From assembly GCA_035222895.1 (NCBI GenBank), contig JAVYIG010000414.1:543888-607887 (forward strand): DNA of 64,000 nucleotides. The letters are read 5' to 3'. The stretch's first letter is position 1. Each line of letters opens with the position of its first letter. Below, in pieces: positions 33,074 to 42,589 of the stretch. This DNA comes from Strongylocentrotus droebachiensis (taxonomy: Eukaryota; Echinodermata; Echinoidea; Camarodonta; Strongylocentrotidae). The position numbers and the translations under genes were made by a program. Under the pieces are notes generated by a model. The model had not been told where the DNA came from. It worked only from the letters and a program-made list of their open reading frames with translations, and ran no database searches.

Positions 33074-34979
33074 TTCTTTTCTTTCTTTTCCTTTCTTTCC
33101 TATTCTCCCTCTTTTTCGTTTTCCTCTTTCTTTCTTCTCTTTTCTTTCCTTTCTTTTCTTTTTTCTTTTTTCTTTTCTTTTTCTTTTTTTCTTTTCTTTC
33201 CCTTTTCCTCTCTTTTTTCCCCTCCCCCTTTTCTCATTTTTCCCGACGGCAGCGCAATTTTACCGACAATATCCTGACAGGTGGGGGGGTGTCGCACCCC
33301 CACTCCCCCCTTTGGAGACGCCCCTGCCTACGCCACTGTTGGCGACCACAAGGCTATCAATACAAATTAAGACATATTAATGAAGATTCTTTTTTAATGT
33401 TGCAGAGAGATAAGTATTTTCTCTATGAACTTGTTTAATGGACAATAAATAATATTAAAAACATGAATACTATAGCGGTATAATGATGAGAGAGATGATT
33501 TAAGTCAAACTTTTTTTCAATGTGATTGGAGTAGACTTGGGGGTGGGGGGGGGGAGAGGGGTCCCCCCCCTAAGATCTCGGCCGTTTCACAGCCGATCGC
33601 CGCGAAAATGAATATTTATGGTAATTTATGCAAACAAGGTCAGAGAATTCACATTTTTACCCAAATCATATATAATTCATATTCAAGCGTTCTTTTTCAC
33701 TACATATATTCGTTAGAATAATAATACGACAACAAAGTTGGAAGAGCCAGTTTATCCCTATGTTATCTCTTGTTTTGATAATTTGTATTTATGTATTATA
33801 TTATTTTTGTTGTTTTATTTCATTTCTAACCACAATTCAACTATTTTGACCCAAAATCAAACACATTAACTTGAAACAAGACCAAATAACCAATGTTTTC
33901 TCTTTTTTAAAAAGAATAAATGGTATTTCCATATGTTTGGTACATAAATCACAAAAATGAGCGATTTTAAGGCTAACATGCAAAAACAAAAGGTCACGTG
34001 ACTCCGCAACTATACGTCCGATTTTCAACAAAAAAATGTTTCACAAGATGCGTAAGACTCGAAAGAAAAAAGTCATGAAAGAAAAACTTTATATCTGCCG
34101 CGGTTCCGGAGTAGTCGCGAAATTACTAGAGAGCACTAATCTTTTTTGGGGCCCTCGAAAATTTGAAAAATCGTCCCCCCCCCCCCTTGAACGCCAAGGG
34201 GGGGGGGGGGGGCTATCTCCAAAAAACGGTAAAATTAACGTGTTTTTTTTTTTTTACACGTTTTTTCACAGGGCGGAGCCCTCAGAAGCTCAGGGGTATT
34301 AAACATAAAATTATGCTCATCCGACGTTAATTTTGATACCTTATTTGTGACAGTGGCAGGACACAATTTGGTGTTGTGTCCAGGGGGCGGAGCCCCCAGA
34401 AGCTCAGGAGTTTTGTACATTAAATTATTATTATTTTATACCTTATTTGTGACACAGGGGTCACGAATTGGCGTGGGGTCCAGGGGGTGGAGCCCCCGGA
34501 AGCTCAGGGGTTTTGGGCAATAAATAACGGTCAGATGAGCATATTTTGTATATCTATTTGTGACACTGGCAGGACACAAATTGGTGTTGGATCCAAGGGG
34601 CGGAGCCCCAAGAAGGTGAGGGGTTTTATACATCAAATTATCGTCAGATGAGCATATTTATATATCTATTTGTGACACTGGCAGAACACAAATTCTTCTT
34701 CCTCTTCCTCTTCTGTCTTTCCTTTTATCTTCTCTTTCCCTCTCCTTCTCCAACATAAGCATCTTTGCCTGCGACGCAGTCGAAACCTTCAAAGCCAGAC
34801 TCTGGGAAGCCATCCAAGGGGGTAATATAATCATAGTCCCTCCCCACAACTGCAATGTGGTGGGACTTAATTCTAAAATGTTCTAGAAGCAACAAACACT
34901 CTCTCTCGAACAATAACGTTCTTATTGGTCATCTTTATATCCCTCTTGAGGATCAGGATCAGGACCAGGATCAGAACAG
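33074..34979. other. Middle of the fold-back element: mixed repeats, no recognised gene
   Basis: It contains a T/C-rich tract (33,065-33,235), a transposon-end-like block (33,240-33,340, reading out as ACGCCCCTGCCTACGCCACTG), AT-rich DNA to 34,130, a poly-C/poly-G spot near 34,180-34,215, and four tandem units at 34,265-34,690. Near 34,745-34,890 both strands stay open for about 40-60 codons (plus strand: FKARLWEAIQGGNIIIVPPH), the only protein-like stretch. I cannot assign it. Confidence 0.5.
34265..34690 (-). repeat. Four ~110-bp units with GGGGCGGAGCCCC core
   Basis: Each unit has GGGCGGAGCCC, AGAAGCTCAGGGGTTTT, an AAATTA-GTCAGATGAGCATA part and TTTGTGACACTGGCAGGACA. The same unit family occurs in reverse orientation at 37,985-38,520, outside the fold-back element. 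Confidence 0.75.
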
Positions 34980-36240
34980 ATTTCTCTCTCTCTCTTTTAT
35001 TGTTTTTTTGGCGGGGAGGGGGGGGGGGGGGGAAGGAGGAGGCAAGAGCCCTTCGCCCCCGTTTCCCTCTTTTCTTATTCTTGTTCCTCTTCTTTCTTTC
35101 CTTTTATATTTTCTTTCCCTCTCCCTTCTCTCTCTTTCTCTTATTTATTTTTTGGCGAGGGGAGGCAAGAGCCGTTCGCCCTTCCCCGGTTTCCTTCTTT
35201 TATTGTTCTTCCTCTTCTTTCTTTCCTTTTATCTTCTCTTTCCCTTTCCCCTTCCCTTCTCTCTCTCTCTCTTATTTTTTTTTTGGCGGGGGGGGGGGGG
35301 GTGAGGAGGCAAGAGCCCTTCGCCCCCTCCCCCAGTTTCCCTCTTTCCTTCCCTATTCCTCTTCTTTCTTTCCTTTTCTTTCCCTTTCCCTTCTCTCTCT
35401 CTCTCTCTCTTATTTATTTTTGGAAGGGGGGGGGAGGAGGTAAGAGCCCTTCGCCCTTCCCCCGTTTCCCTCTTTCCTTCTTATTCCTCTTCTTTCTTTC
35501 CTTTTATATTTTCTCTCTCTCTCTCTCTCTCTCTTATTATTTTTTTGGGCGGGGGGGGGGGGAGGTAAGAGCCTTTCGCCCTTCCCCCGTTTCCCTCTTT
35601 CCTTCTTCCTCTTCTTTCTTTCCCTTTCCTTTCCCTTCTCTCTCTCTCTTATTTATTTTTTGGCGGGGGGGGGGAGGAGGCAAGAGCCCTTCGCCCCCGT
35701 TTCCTTCTTCTTCCTCTTCTTTCTTTCCTTTTAATAAAAGGAAAGAAAGAAGAGGAAGAAGAATATCTTCTCTTTACCTGTCCCTTTTCCTTCTCTCTCT
35801 TATTTATTTTTTGGCGGGGGGATGCAAGAGCCCTTCGCCCCCGTTTACCTCTTTTCTTCTTCTTCTTCCTCTTCTTTCTTTCCTTTAATATTTTCTTTCC
35901 CTTTCCCTTCTCTCTCTATCTCTTATTTATTTTTTGGCGGGGGGTGGGGAGGGAGGAGGCAATTAGAGCCCTTCGCCCTTCCCCCGTTTCCCCCTTTCCT
36001 TCTTATTATTCTTCTTTCTTTCCCTTTCCCTTCTCTCTCTCTCTCTTATTTATTTTTTTGGCAGGGGGGAGGGGGAGGTAAGAGCCTTTCGCCCTTCCCC
36101 CGTTTCCCTCTTTTCTTCTTCCTCTTCTTTCTTTCCTTTTATATTTTCTTTCCCTTTCCCTTCTCTCTCTCTCTCTTATTTATTTTTTTGGCGGGGGGGG
36201 GGGGTGAGGAGGCAAGAGCCCTTCGCCCCCCCCCCCCCCA
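34980..36240 (+). repeat. Fold-back right arm: ~10 tandem CT-rich units
   Basis: This is the inverted counterpart of the left arm. Unit marks lie near 35,045, 35,170, 35,313, 35,443, 35,570, 35,687, 35,830, 35,968, 36,085 and 36,222. The outer three spacings (137, 117, 138) agree with the left arm (136, 119, 142), and further in they differ. At about 35,706-35,765 a short local palindrome interrupts one unit (CTTCTTTCTTTCC, then AATAA, then GGAAAGAAAGAAG). Confidence 0.85.
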
Positions 36241-36628
36241 GTTTCCCTCTTTTCTTCTTATTCTTTCCTTTTATCTTCCCTTTCCCTTTCCCTTTTTTCC
36301 TTCTCTCTGTCTCCCCTATCAACATAGTAATAACGAAAGAGACCACTCTGTAATCAAGACCATTCCATTTTATTTAATACATTTTCGATATACTTAAATT
36401 GGCAACTATTACCTTTTGTCCGAGATCCTCATTTTAAACGACTGATGCGAAAGACTAGTCGACGCACCCTTTCGAGAAAAGCCCCCCCTCTTTTATCGAA
36501 AGGGTGTGTTAAAACGGTACTCCGCTCTCAACGCACCCTTTCGAGAAAAGCCCCCCCTCTTTTATCGAATGGGTGCGTTGAGCACACCACACCGCGCCGC
36601 GCCGCACCGCACCCTTTCGATGAAAGCC

Positions 36629-36637
36629 ATGACGAAG
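36629..36637. repeat. Target-site duplication, right (9 bp)
   Basis: ATGACGAAG, identical to 31,506-31,514. It lies at intron positions +61 to +69 of the MCT copy B gene read on the minus strand. Confidence 0.8.
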
Positions 36638-36697
36638 GTTCGTCATTGCAATAAGGTGGTCTGTATTATATACAGCCCACCTGAAAAGTCTACTTAC

Positions 36698-36899
36698 CCG
36701 AAAAGTACATTAGTGTGGTGGGTAGACCGCAGACGAATCCAACTGTTTTGTAGTCGCTTCCGTACCGGGTAACCATGTCAGGAATGAGAACACCGAAAGA
36801 TTTCGTGATCCCACATTCTACGAAAAAAAGCAGGAATTTACTAAAGATGATGACGTACTTCCAAGGGTCGACAGAATCTTTAAGCTGTGTTTGAGCCAT
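36698..36899 (-). CDS. MCT copy B, exon 1 (SLC16-type monocarboxylate transporter)
   Basis: The ATG at 36,899 starts MAQTQLKDSVDPWKYVI and leads into a first membrane segment (FSKFLLFFVECGI), KSFGVLIPDMV, then TVGFVCGLPTTLMYFS. This is the N-terminal helix 1-2 region of the SLC16 family, proton-coupled or facilitative carriers of monocarboxylates at the plasma membrane. The usual [DE]G-x-WGW signature reads VDPWKYV. The exon ends phase 1 at a strong donor (GTAAGT). Exon 2 is not in the expected direction in this window: the intron holds the fold-back element, the Helentron and the Gypsy copy. Its ending fits exactly in phase and sequence to the exon at 62,126-62,266, which belongs to another gene copy. 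Good exon, incomplete gene. Confidence 0.8.
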
Positions 36900-37439
36900 T
36901 TTCTTGAAGTGCACGAGTCAATGTTATCAACTACCGCATTCAAAACCGCTGATCCAGGCCACACTGCACTTTACGCGAGCTCCGTGTTTTTGTTTAAACA
37001 TCACGGCGCGAATACCCAATTACTCATGCAGTCTAAAGTACATTTTTTGACCTCATTTGCAGCCAACATCAAATTCTGTAGAACTTTGCAGGTATAGAAT
37101 ATGTCATGCATGTCCTATCTGTGAAATTTAAACGTTAGCAGTGTCCTAAATATTCAAATTATGCAGGGAAACCCGTTTAATTGCTAGACTTCACTGTCAG
37201 ACACTATTAGTTAATGACGATATAGTTAAAGATGACTATTACTCAAATAGAAAAATACACAATGACATCTATAATACACGTTTTATGCCTCTGCTACTAC
37301 TACTACCACTACTACTGTTACTATTACTACTACTGCTACTTCTAGTACTACTACTGTCTACTATACCACCACCACTACTACTAATAATACTATCACTACT
37401 ATTAGTACTACTTATACTACTACTACTACCACCATCATA
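36900..37439. other. Upstream of MCT exon 1: short repeat and trinucleotide tract
   Basis: 37,055-37,212 recurs at 57,623-57,766 in the same orientation (sharing TCCTATCTGTGAAATTTAA and CACTGTCAGACACTATT). 37,280-37,438 is an imperfect ACT/ACC trinucleotide repeat. The region may include the MCT copy B promoter; I recognise no TATA box. Confidence 0.6.
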
Positions 37440-38735
37440 GGCGCCGGAAGTGGGGGGGGGGGGGGGCAGTTGACCCCCAAACAAAAAAGTGGGGGGGGGG
37501 GGGGCAAAACGCATTTTTGCCCCCCAAAAACGCCCCCCCCCCCCCTTCAAAAAAAAAAGGAGTAAAGATGGTTTGTATTTTTAACCCAAAAGAACATAAC
37601 AATAATAAAAACCTGACTTAAATGACGAATAAAATTCCATTCAAAGAAAAGGAAAGATTGTGCAGCCTTCCTAAATTTATCAATAGAGGTTTTTATAATG
37701 ATACGCGCATATCGTGGACATATTGTGAGAGAATCGGAAAGCGTGTCTGTTTTTTGTGGGGTAAGAAGCTCGTGAGCCCCTGAACGCTGGCGTACTGATG
37801 TGGGGGGGGGGGGGTAATTTTTCATTCGATACCAGTGATTTACAAATGTTGCTGAAATGACATGATTTTCCGGTATTTTTTCTCAATTTTTTAAAAGTCA
37901 TACCTTTTTATGCGTTTGTTGGAAAATTAGAGATTCCCAAATTTACAGTGGGGCAAAAAATATGCTTATTTAGAAGCCTTTTTATCAGGGTCTGCAGAAC
38001 GGCCGGGCTCGGGGGCTCGAGCCCCCCTCACTTTTTGAAAAAGTTTGTTACAGAGAAAAAGAAGGAAAGAGAGAGAGCAAAATGGGTGACCTGCCAATGT
38101 AACAAATGAGGTATCAAAATATGCTCATCTGACCGTAATTAAATACCTAAGCCCCTGAGCTTCCGGGGGCTCTGCCCCCTGGACCCCACCGAGGGCCCTA
38201 AAGCGGGGCCCTTGATGCTCATCTGACCGTAATTAAATGCCTAAAACCCCAGACCTTACGGGGGCTCCGCCCCGAACCCCACCAAGGGCCCTAAGGCGGT
38301 CCCCTGTATGCTTTCTGACGGTTATTAAATAACTAAAACCCCTGAGCTTCAGGGGGCTCTGCTCCCTGGCCTCTCCCAATTAGTGTCCTGCCAGTGTCAC
38401 AAATAAGGTATCTAAATATGCTTATCTGACCATAATTGTAATGCCTAAAACCCCTGATCTTCTGGGGGCTCAGCCCCTTGATCACCTGCCGGGGCTCAGG
38501 CCCTGGACCCTACGCCAATTCCCGCTTTACATGATCGTTAATAATCCACTTTGAAAAACGTTCCGCGGGGCCTGCATGTAAAGTGTAAGAGTGGTGGTGA
38601 TGCAGATTTTTCTTCTGCCCCTCCCCCTTCCAAACGTTTTTGCTCGTTACGTCACTGCCCCAGGAAAATGAGCCCCCCCCCCCTGGAATGTTTCCCCCCC
38701 CCCCCCTCACTCCCAAACTGCTTCCGGCGCGCCTG
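37440..38735. mobile_element. Poly-G-rich element inside a trinucleotide microsatellite
   Basis: The left edge reads GGCGCCGGAAGTGGGGG and the right edge CCCAAACTGCTTCCGGCGCGCCTG, inverted versions of each other. ACT/ACC trinucleotide repeat flanks both sides (37,280-37,438 and 38,736-38,820). Inside are several G- or C-runs of 9-17, an AT-rich part, and the tandem units at 37,985-38,520. No transposase frame is present. The superfamily is not determined, and the duplication at the target is obscured by the repeat. Confidence 0.5.
37985..38520 (+). repeat. ~4-5 units of the GGGGGCTCTGCCCCC family
   Basis: Units of about 95-120 bp contain GGGGGCTCTGCCCCCTGG, ATCTGACCGTAATTAAAT and CCTGAGCTTC-type blocks. 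They are the reverse complement of the units at 34,265-34,690. Confidence 0.75.
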
Positions 38736-39257
38736 ACCACCACTATACTATTACATGTATTACTACTACTACCGCTGCTGCTCCTACTACCACTTCTACT
38801 TTAACTACTACCTCTACTTCATAATGACACCTAAATCAGGAAAAATGAGCGAGAAATAACAAAGTTCTATCCATAATTTTATTAAACGAATCCGTTCCAC
38901 TGGCTGCCTGCCCTTAATACCAATTATAAGTTTTCATTTGTACTCACCACTCCGTTCATTAACGATCAGCCATGCTGTGCATAAAGTCTTTTGTCAACCA
39001 TGTTTGTTGCTACGGCAGGCAGCCAGTGAAAATTCGACTAAACGACACCTCTATTCAATCCTGGTGAAGACCTATAGGCGAATACTCAAAGTTACAGACG
39101 TTTCACTGAATCATATACCTATTTTCAACTTATGGTATATATAGCTAAATAGCTGTGCCCCATTTTCCCTTCATTTTCATTTTGCAATCATCCATTTTCT
39201 CCCAATGATATAATATCAATATAATTATCACACACTTACTTTTTTAACCCCTGGCAG

Positions 39258-39550
39258 TCATATGCGATGGACAAAAGCTGAAAATCTCAATACGAAGTAG
39301 GACATTTATACCGTATCGTACTATCAAGACTGTACCTGACCCCAACATGAATTGCCAAGCTACAGGAACCAACCATTACTGGATCGACTTCGCAAACAAC
39401 TCCTTCAAGGTAGGCCGCATCGCCGAGTCTGAACCCATCATCCAGTGGCATGATGACCAACAATTTGACATCCGTTTTGTTGGATTGCGAATTTACGTCC
39501 ATAAAGTTTTAAACGCAAGTTTGATGGTTGATGCTCCCTGTTTGAATTGA
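39258..39550 (+). CDS. FA-domain (farnesoic acid O-methyltransferase-like) exon
   Basis: After a polypyrimidine tract and acceptor (CCCCTGGCAG) a frame is open from ICDGQKLKIS through TGTNHYWIDF, FKVGRIAESEPIIQWHDD, FDIRFVGLRIYV to a TGA. The W-I-D, V-G and E-P-x-x-x-W-x-D pattern is that of the Methyltransf_FA domain (Pfam PF12248), found in secreted or surface proteins of many invertebrates; despite the name, most are not shown to be enzymes. Only one exon is visible, and no signal peptide or upstream exon was found. The end after VGLRI departs from the usual glycine-rich finish, so it may be a gene fragment. Confidence 0.5.
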
Positions 39551-39654
39551 GTGAAACATGAATATTACATTCATGCAATTTACTTGTGTTGCAGTCGAGT
39601 AAAACATGCAATGGGGATTTTTATGGGTTTATCAAAAGCGCAATAACAATATTT

Positions 39655-40060
39655 TGCATTAAAAACTTCAAATCCATAGAATTCGAGGAGTTGCTCTCTC
39701 CTGGTTTAAAGAATAATTATCATTCCGTCAACATCATGTGGTGAATTATAGGTTATCATCGGAATATATTACAATTGAAAATTAATGTGGAGTTCCACAA
39801 GGATCAATATTAGCTCCTCTTCTTTTCTTATTTTATATTCATGATATAACCAATACATCATCCCTTTTATCGTTTATACTTTTTGCTGACGACACCAACA
39901 TTTTTTACTCTCATGAAAATGTTGATGCCCTTATTTGTAGACTTAATTTAGAATTACCAAAAGTATCTAATTGGTTTTAAAATGGTTTAAAATAATGAGC
40001 TATCTCTTAATATTAATAAAACGAGCTCCGTACATTTAAAACATATAAGTCCACATACCC
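39655..40060 (+). pseudogene. LINE reverse-transcriptase fragment
   Basis: A broken frame gives RGVALSWFK, then CGVPQGSILAPLLFLFYI, then FILFADDTNIF and LSLNINKTS. These are the RT motifs around the catalytic Asp pair of a CR1/L2/Jockey-like non-LTR element. It carries several stops, lacks both ends, and is plus-strand, unlike the larger LINEs to the right. Confidence 0.85.
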
Positions 40061-40106
40061 ATATATTCTTTAATATATTGTAATTGATAACGTAACCTTA
40101 GAGCCT

Positions 40107-40951
40107 AAGACTCCGTTTCGTTGACGTTAGGGACTTTTCGATTTGCACGTTTTCAGCTTTGACTGCAACGTGTGACGTCATTTTAAGGCACTGCGCATGC
40201 GTCACATCGTCTCAGTCGGCGATCGAGAATGCGTCAACCTTGATTTTCCTAAATCTAGTACGATACTATATGCCGCGTGCGCATAAAATATACAGTTCCT
40301 CAGGTAGACAAAGGAACATCCCTTCCCTGCTATTATGTAAAAATGTGTAGAACAAGTGTCACATGCATATTCACCTGTTCTACACATTTTTACATAAGAG
40401 CAGTGAAGGGATGTTCTACCACAGCAATAGGCCATTTTCGTAATGTAACCAAATTTAATGCATAGGTCTTTGTAAAGTGCCTCAATACAAACTATTTCAT
40501 TCACCTGTTAAGAATAATAGTATTTCAATAGACAGAATCCTAACTGCATACATTAGTTGTTGCCACGTTGGACAAACATTATGGCTTGACCTACCTAGCA
40601 ACACTTAATATATGCAGCTGCATTCTGACTATTGAAATACTACTATTCCTATCAGGTGAATGAAATAATTTGTATTGAGGCACTTCACAAAGACCTATGC
40701 ATTACATTTGGTTACATTAAGAAAATGGCCTATTGTTGAGGGTAGAATGAGGAACTGTATATTTTGTCCTCTTTCTTTGTCTGTCATGTAATTCATAGTG
40801 TTACTTCCTGCATACATGTATATCGTCGAGTGCAATCTAAAAGATTTCTAATTGTAGTCAACATGGGCAGTTGAGTACGTTGACACGCATGATCAGTCGG
40901 CGTACGTCGTGTTCTCGTCCACTCATTCTAAAAGTCCCCAATCAGCCGTAG
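40107..40951. mobile_element. Composite palindromic DNA element with MITE family 2 copy 2 at its centre
   Basis: The outer ends carry AGACTCCGTTTCGTTGACG and GGGACTTTT at the left, and AAAAGTCCCC with CGTAGACGAAAGACTT at the right, as inverses. Inside, AAATATACAGTTCCTCA (40,286) pairs with its complement near 40,750. A hairpin at 40,313-40,416 pairs GAACATCCCTTCCCTGC with its partner. The core 40,425-40,735 is the palindrome also present at 10,731-11,039. No protein is encoded. Confidence 0.55.
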
Positions 40952-41319
40952 ACGAAAGACTTCATGCATGGCTAATTGTCAACGAAACGGAATTAAGTCT
41001 TTTGTTAATTCCGTTTGTTGCTACAGTAATCAGCCAGTGAAAACGAATTCGTTTAATAAAATTATGGAAATGCAAGCACTACTTTAAACAAACAGAACTT
41101 TGTTATTCCTTGCTCATTATTCCTGATTGAGGTTTCATATGAGAGGGCAGAAACTCAACTTTCTGGAAATGTGATTTTCTCTTTGAAATTCAGATACCGC
41201 CCGCCAAAAGACTTTTTTTTAATCACTCATGCGTGCAATATGCATCATATGAGTCGCATCAAATGAAAGAGGAGGATCTAAGCTTTCCAATATGTGACAT
41301 TATTTATAGATGTGACTTA

Positions 41320-41714
41320 GGGCGTGTTTATGCTTAACTTTTTCTGGCGCGAATCAGGCATCTGTTACGCGTTTAGTTTAAAACACGGTTGCGTCCTTTC
41401 TCACTTTAGTAGAATCACCGAAAAATGGCGATCACGATCGCCGATCGTAAACTCACAAAAAGATGCGTTTACAATTTGTAAACGCGTTTAAATGGGGTCA
41501 ACGCACTGACCTCTAGTGGGTCTACGTAGCATGCACAGTGAAGGTTTGCGAATCCAGCTGGAAGACCAATTAAGGCCACCCAGGGAGAATTGCCTGGAGG
41601 AGCCAGAGAAGTGAGTATAAACAGTACACAGTGGAACTGCGATTACGATAAGCGTTTACGATGAGCGTTACAAATCGCTCATTCTGCCTTCAAAATTTAA
41701 GCTTAAACGCACCC
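41320..41714. mobile_element. PIF/Harbinger-like MITE, 395 bp, TTA duplication
   Basis: The termini are GGGCGTGTTTATGCTTAA and TTAAGCTTAAACGCACCC, inverses with a few mismatches. Both sides are flanked by TTA (41,317-41,319 and 41,715-41,717), the 3-bp target of PIF/Harbinger elements. The interior has GCGTTTAC words and no open frame of note. Confidence 0.7.
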
Positions 41715-41717
41715 TTA

Positions 41718-42240
41718 GTTATGATAAAACATCGATAATTCTCGGTTTCGTTTTTTCTGGGACGTACTGTATATGTATTTACATAATTGTCCCGTACTAC
41801 ACATTTCTTTCAATTTACATATTCGAAATACTTGGAAACATTAATATTGTTTTAGAACATAAAAACTAGTGAATTGGAGGTGATGTCTGCTATAGTACTG
41901 CGGAAGTTCCCTCAATTAAAATTTTGTTTAATTACTTTGCAATACATTTCACAAACTTGAATGAAAAGACTTTTGAATGAAATTGTTCTTTTGCATGTTG
42001 TATTATATACCAGTTGTGTGTTTGTGTTCCTCTCTCTCTCTCTCTCTCCCTCCCTCCCCTATCACGCCCTTTCTCTCTCTCATGTCAATCTTTCTCACTC
42101 TAGTCTCACGCTCTCTGCCTCTCCCTCTCCCACCCCTTATCTCCCATAGTCACCCTACCCTCATTCTATCTCTCTCTCTCTCTCTCTCTCTTTCTCACTC
42201 TCTCTCTGTCACTCTCTGTCTCTCTCTAATTTCACATAAC
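41718..42240. other. Noncoding spacer ending in a CT microsatellite
   Basis: AT-rich DNA, then a (CT)n/(CTCTCC)n tract from about 42,030 to 42,230. The leucine/serine-rich short frames over the tract are not genes. Confidence 0.7.
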
Positions 42241-42589
42241 ATAGACATTTTTTATTTTATTTAGGTTTTATTTCCACATTATCTGCATATGAAAAGAATT
42301 TACGAAGTAAGGCATATACAAGGTAACAAAACATGTACATAATATTCGATTGATACAACAGTAATAAAAACGATGTAATGGCAAGTCATTAAATACATAT
42401 GATGCTAACACTAATCTGCAGTAATGAAGAGGAAACCTTGGAAGCATTATGCTTGTAATTAAGGTTCCCTTTACATAATACATTTGTTACATTTATATAA
42501 AACAAAAGAACAAAAACGGGTGTGTGGTGCAGCCAGCCAACAAGTGTTAAAAATACCGATGGTCTCTATCATGATGACCTTAAACATTT

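Larger units (their letters stand above)
31515..36628. mobile_element. 5.1-kb fold-back (TU-like) transposable element
   Basis: The ends are GGCTTTCATCGAAAGGGTGC and its exact complement GCACCCTTTCGATGAAAGCC. The arms are 31,515-33,073 and about 34,980-36,628, near-perfect inverses in their outer ~500 bp. Each arm has an outer part of small hairpins built on CTTTTCTCGAAAGGGTGCG, then about 200 bp of unique DNA, then about ten GA-rich units of 118-142 bp. A 9-bp duplication flanks the element. Fold-back elements with long, internally repetitive inverted termini are known in Drosophila (FB, Galileo) and sea urchin (TU). No transposase frame is visible in the 1.9-kb middle, so it is probably mobilised in trans. 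Confidence 0.8.
38828..41130. repeat. Inverted pair of a short repeat flanking 2.1 kb
   Basis: About 38,830-39,020 (AATCAGGAAAAATGAGC, ATAACAAAGTTCT, CATAATTTTATTAAACGAA, then GTTTGTTGCTACGGCAG) is matched in inverse order by about 40,970-41,130. The arms are diverged and contain extra segments, so they are either two copies of one element in opposite orientation or decayed terminal repeats of a larger one. Confidence 0.5.

Noticed and set aside
36698-36899. MCT exon 1 as a processed retrocopy
   Set aside because: It ends at a canonical donor in the right phase and has no downstream coding joined to it, so it is a genuine exon and not a spliced copy.
37269-37550. 93-aa serine-rich minus-strand frame
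   Set aside because: Reading of the ACT trinucleotide repeat followed by poly-C.
42033-42264. Leu/Ser-rich frames of 62-95 aa
   Set aside because: CT microsatellite translation.
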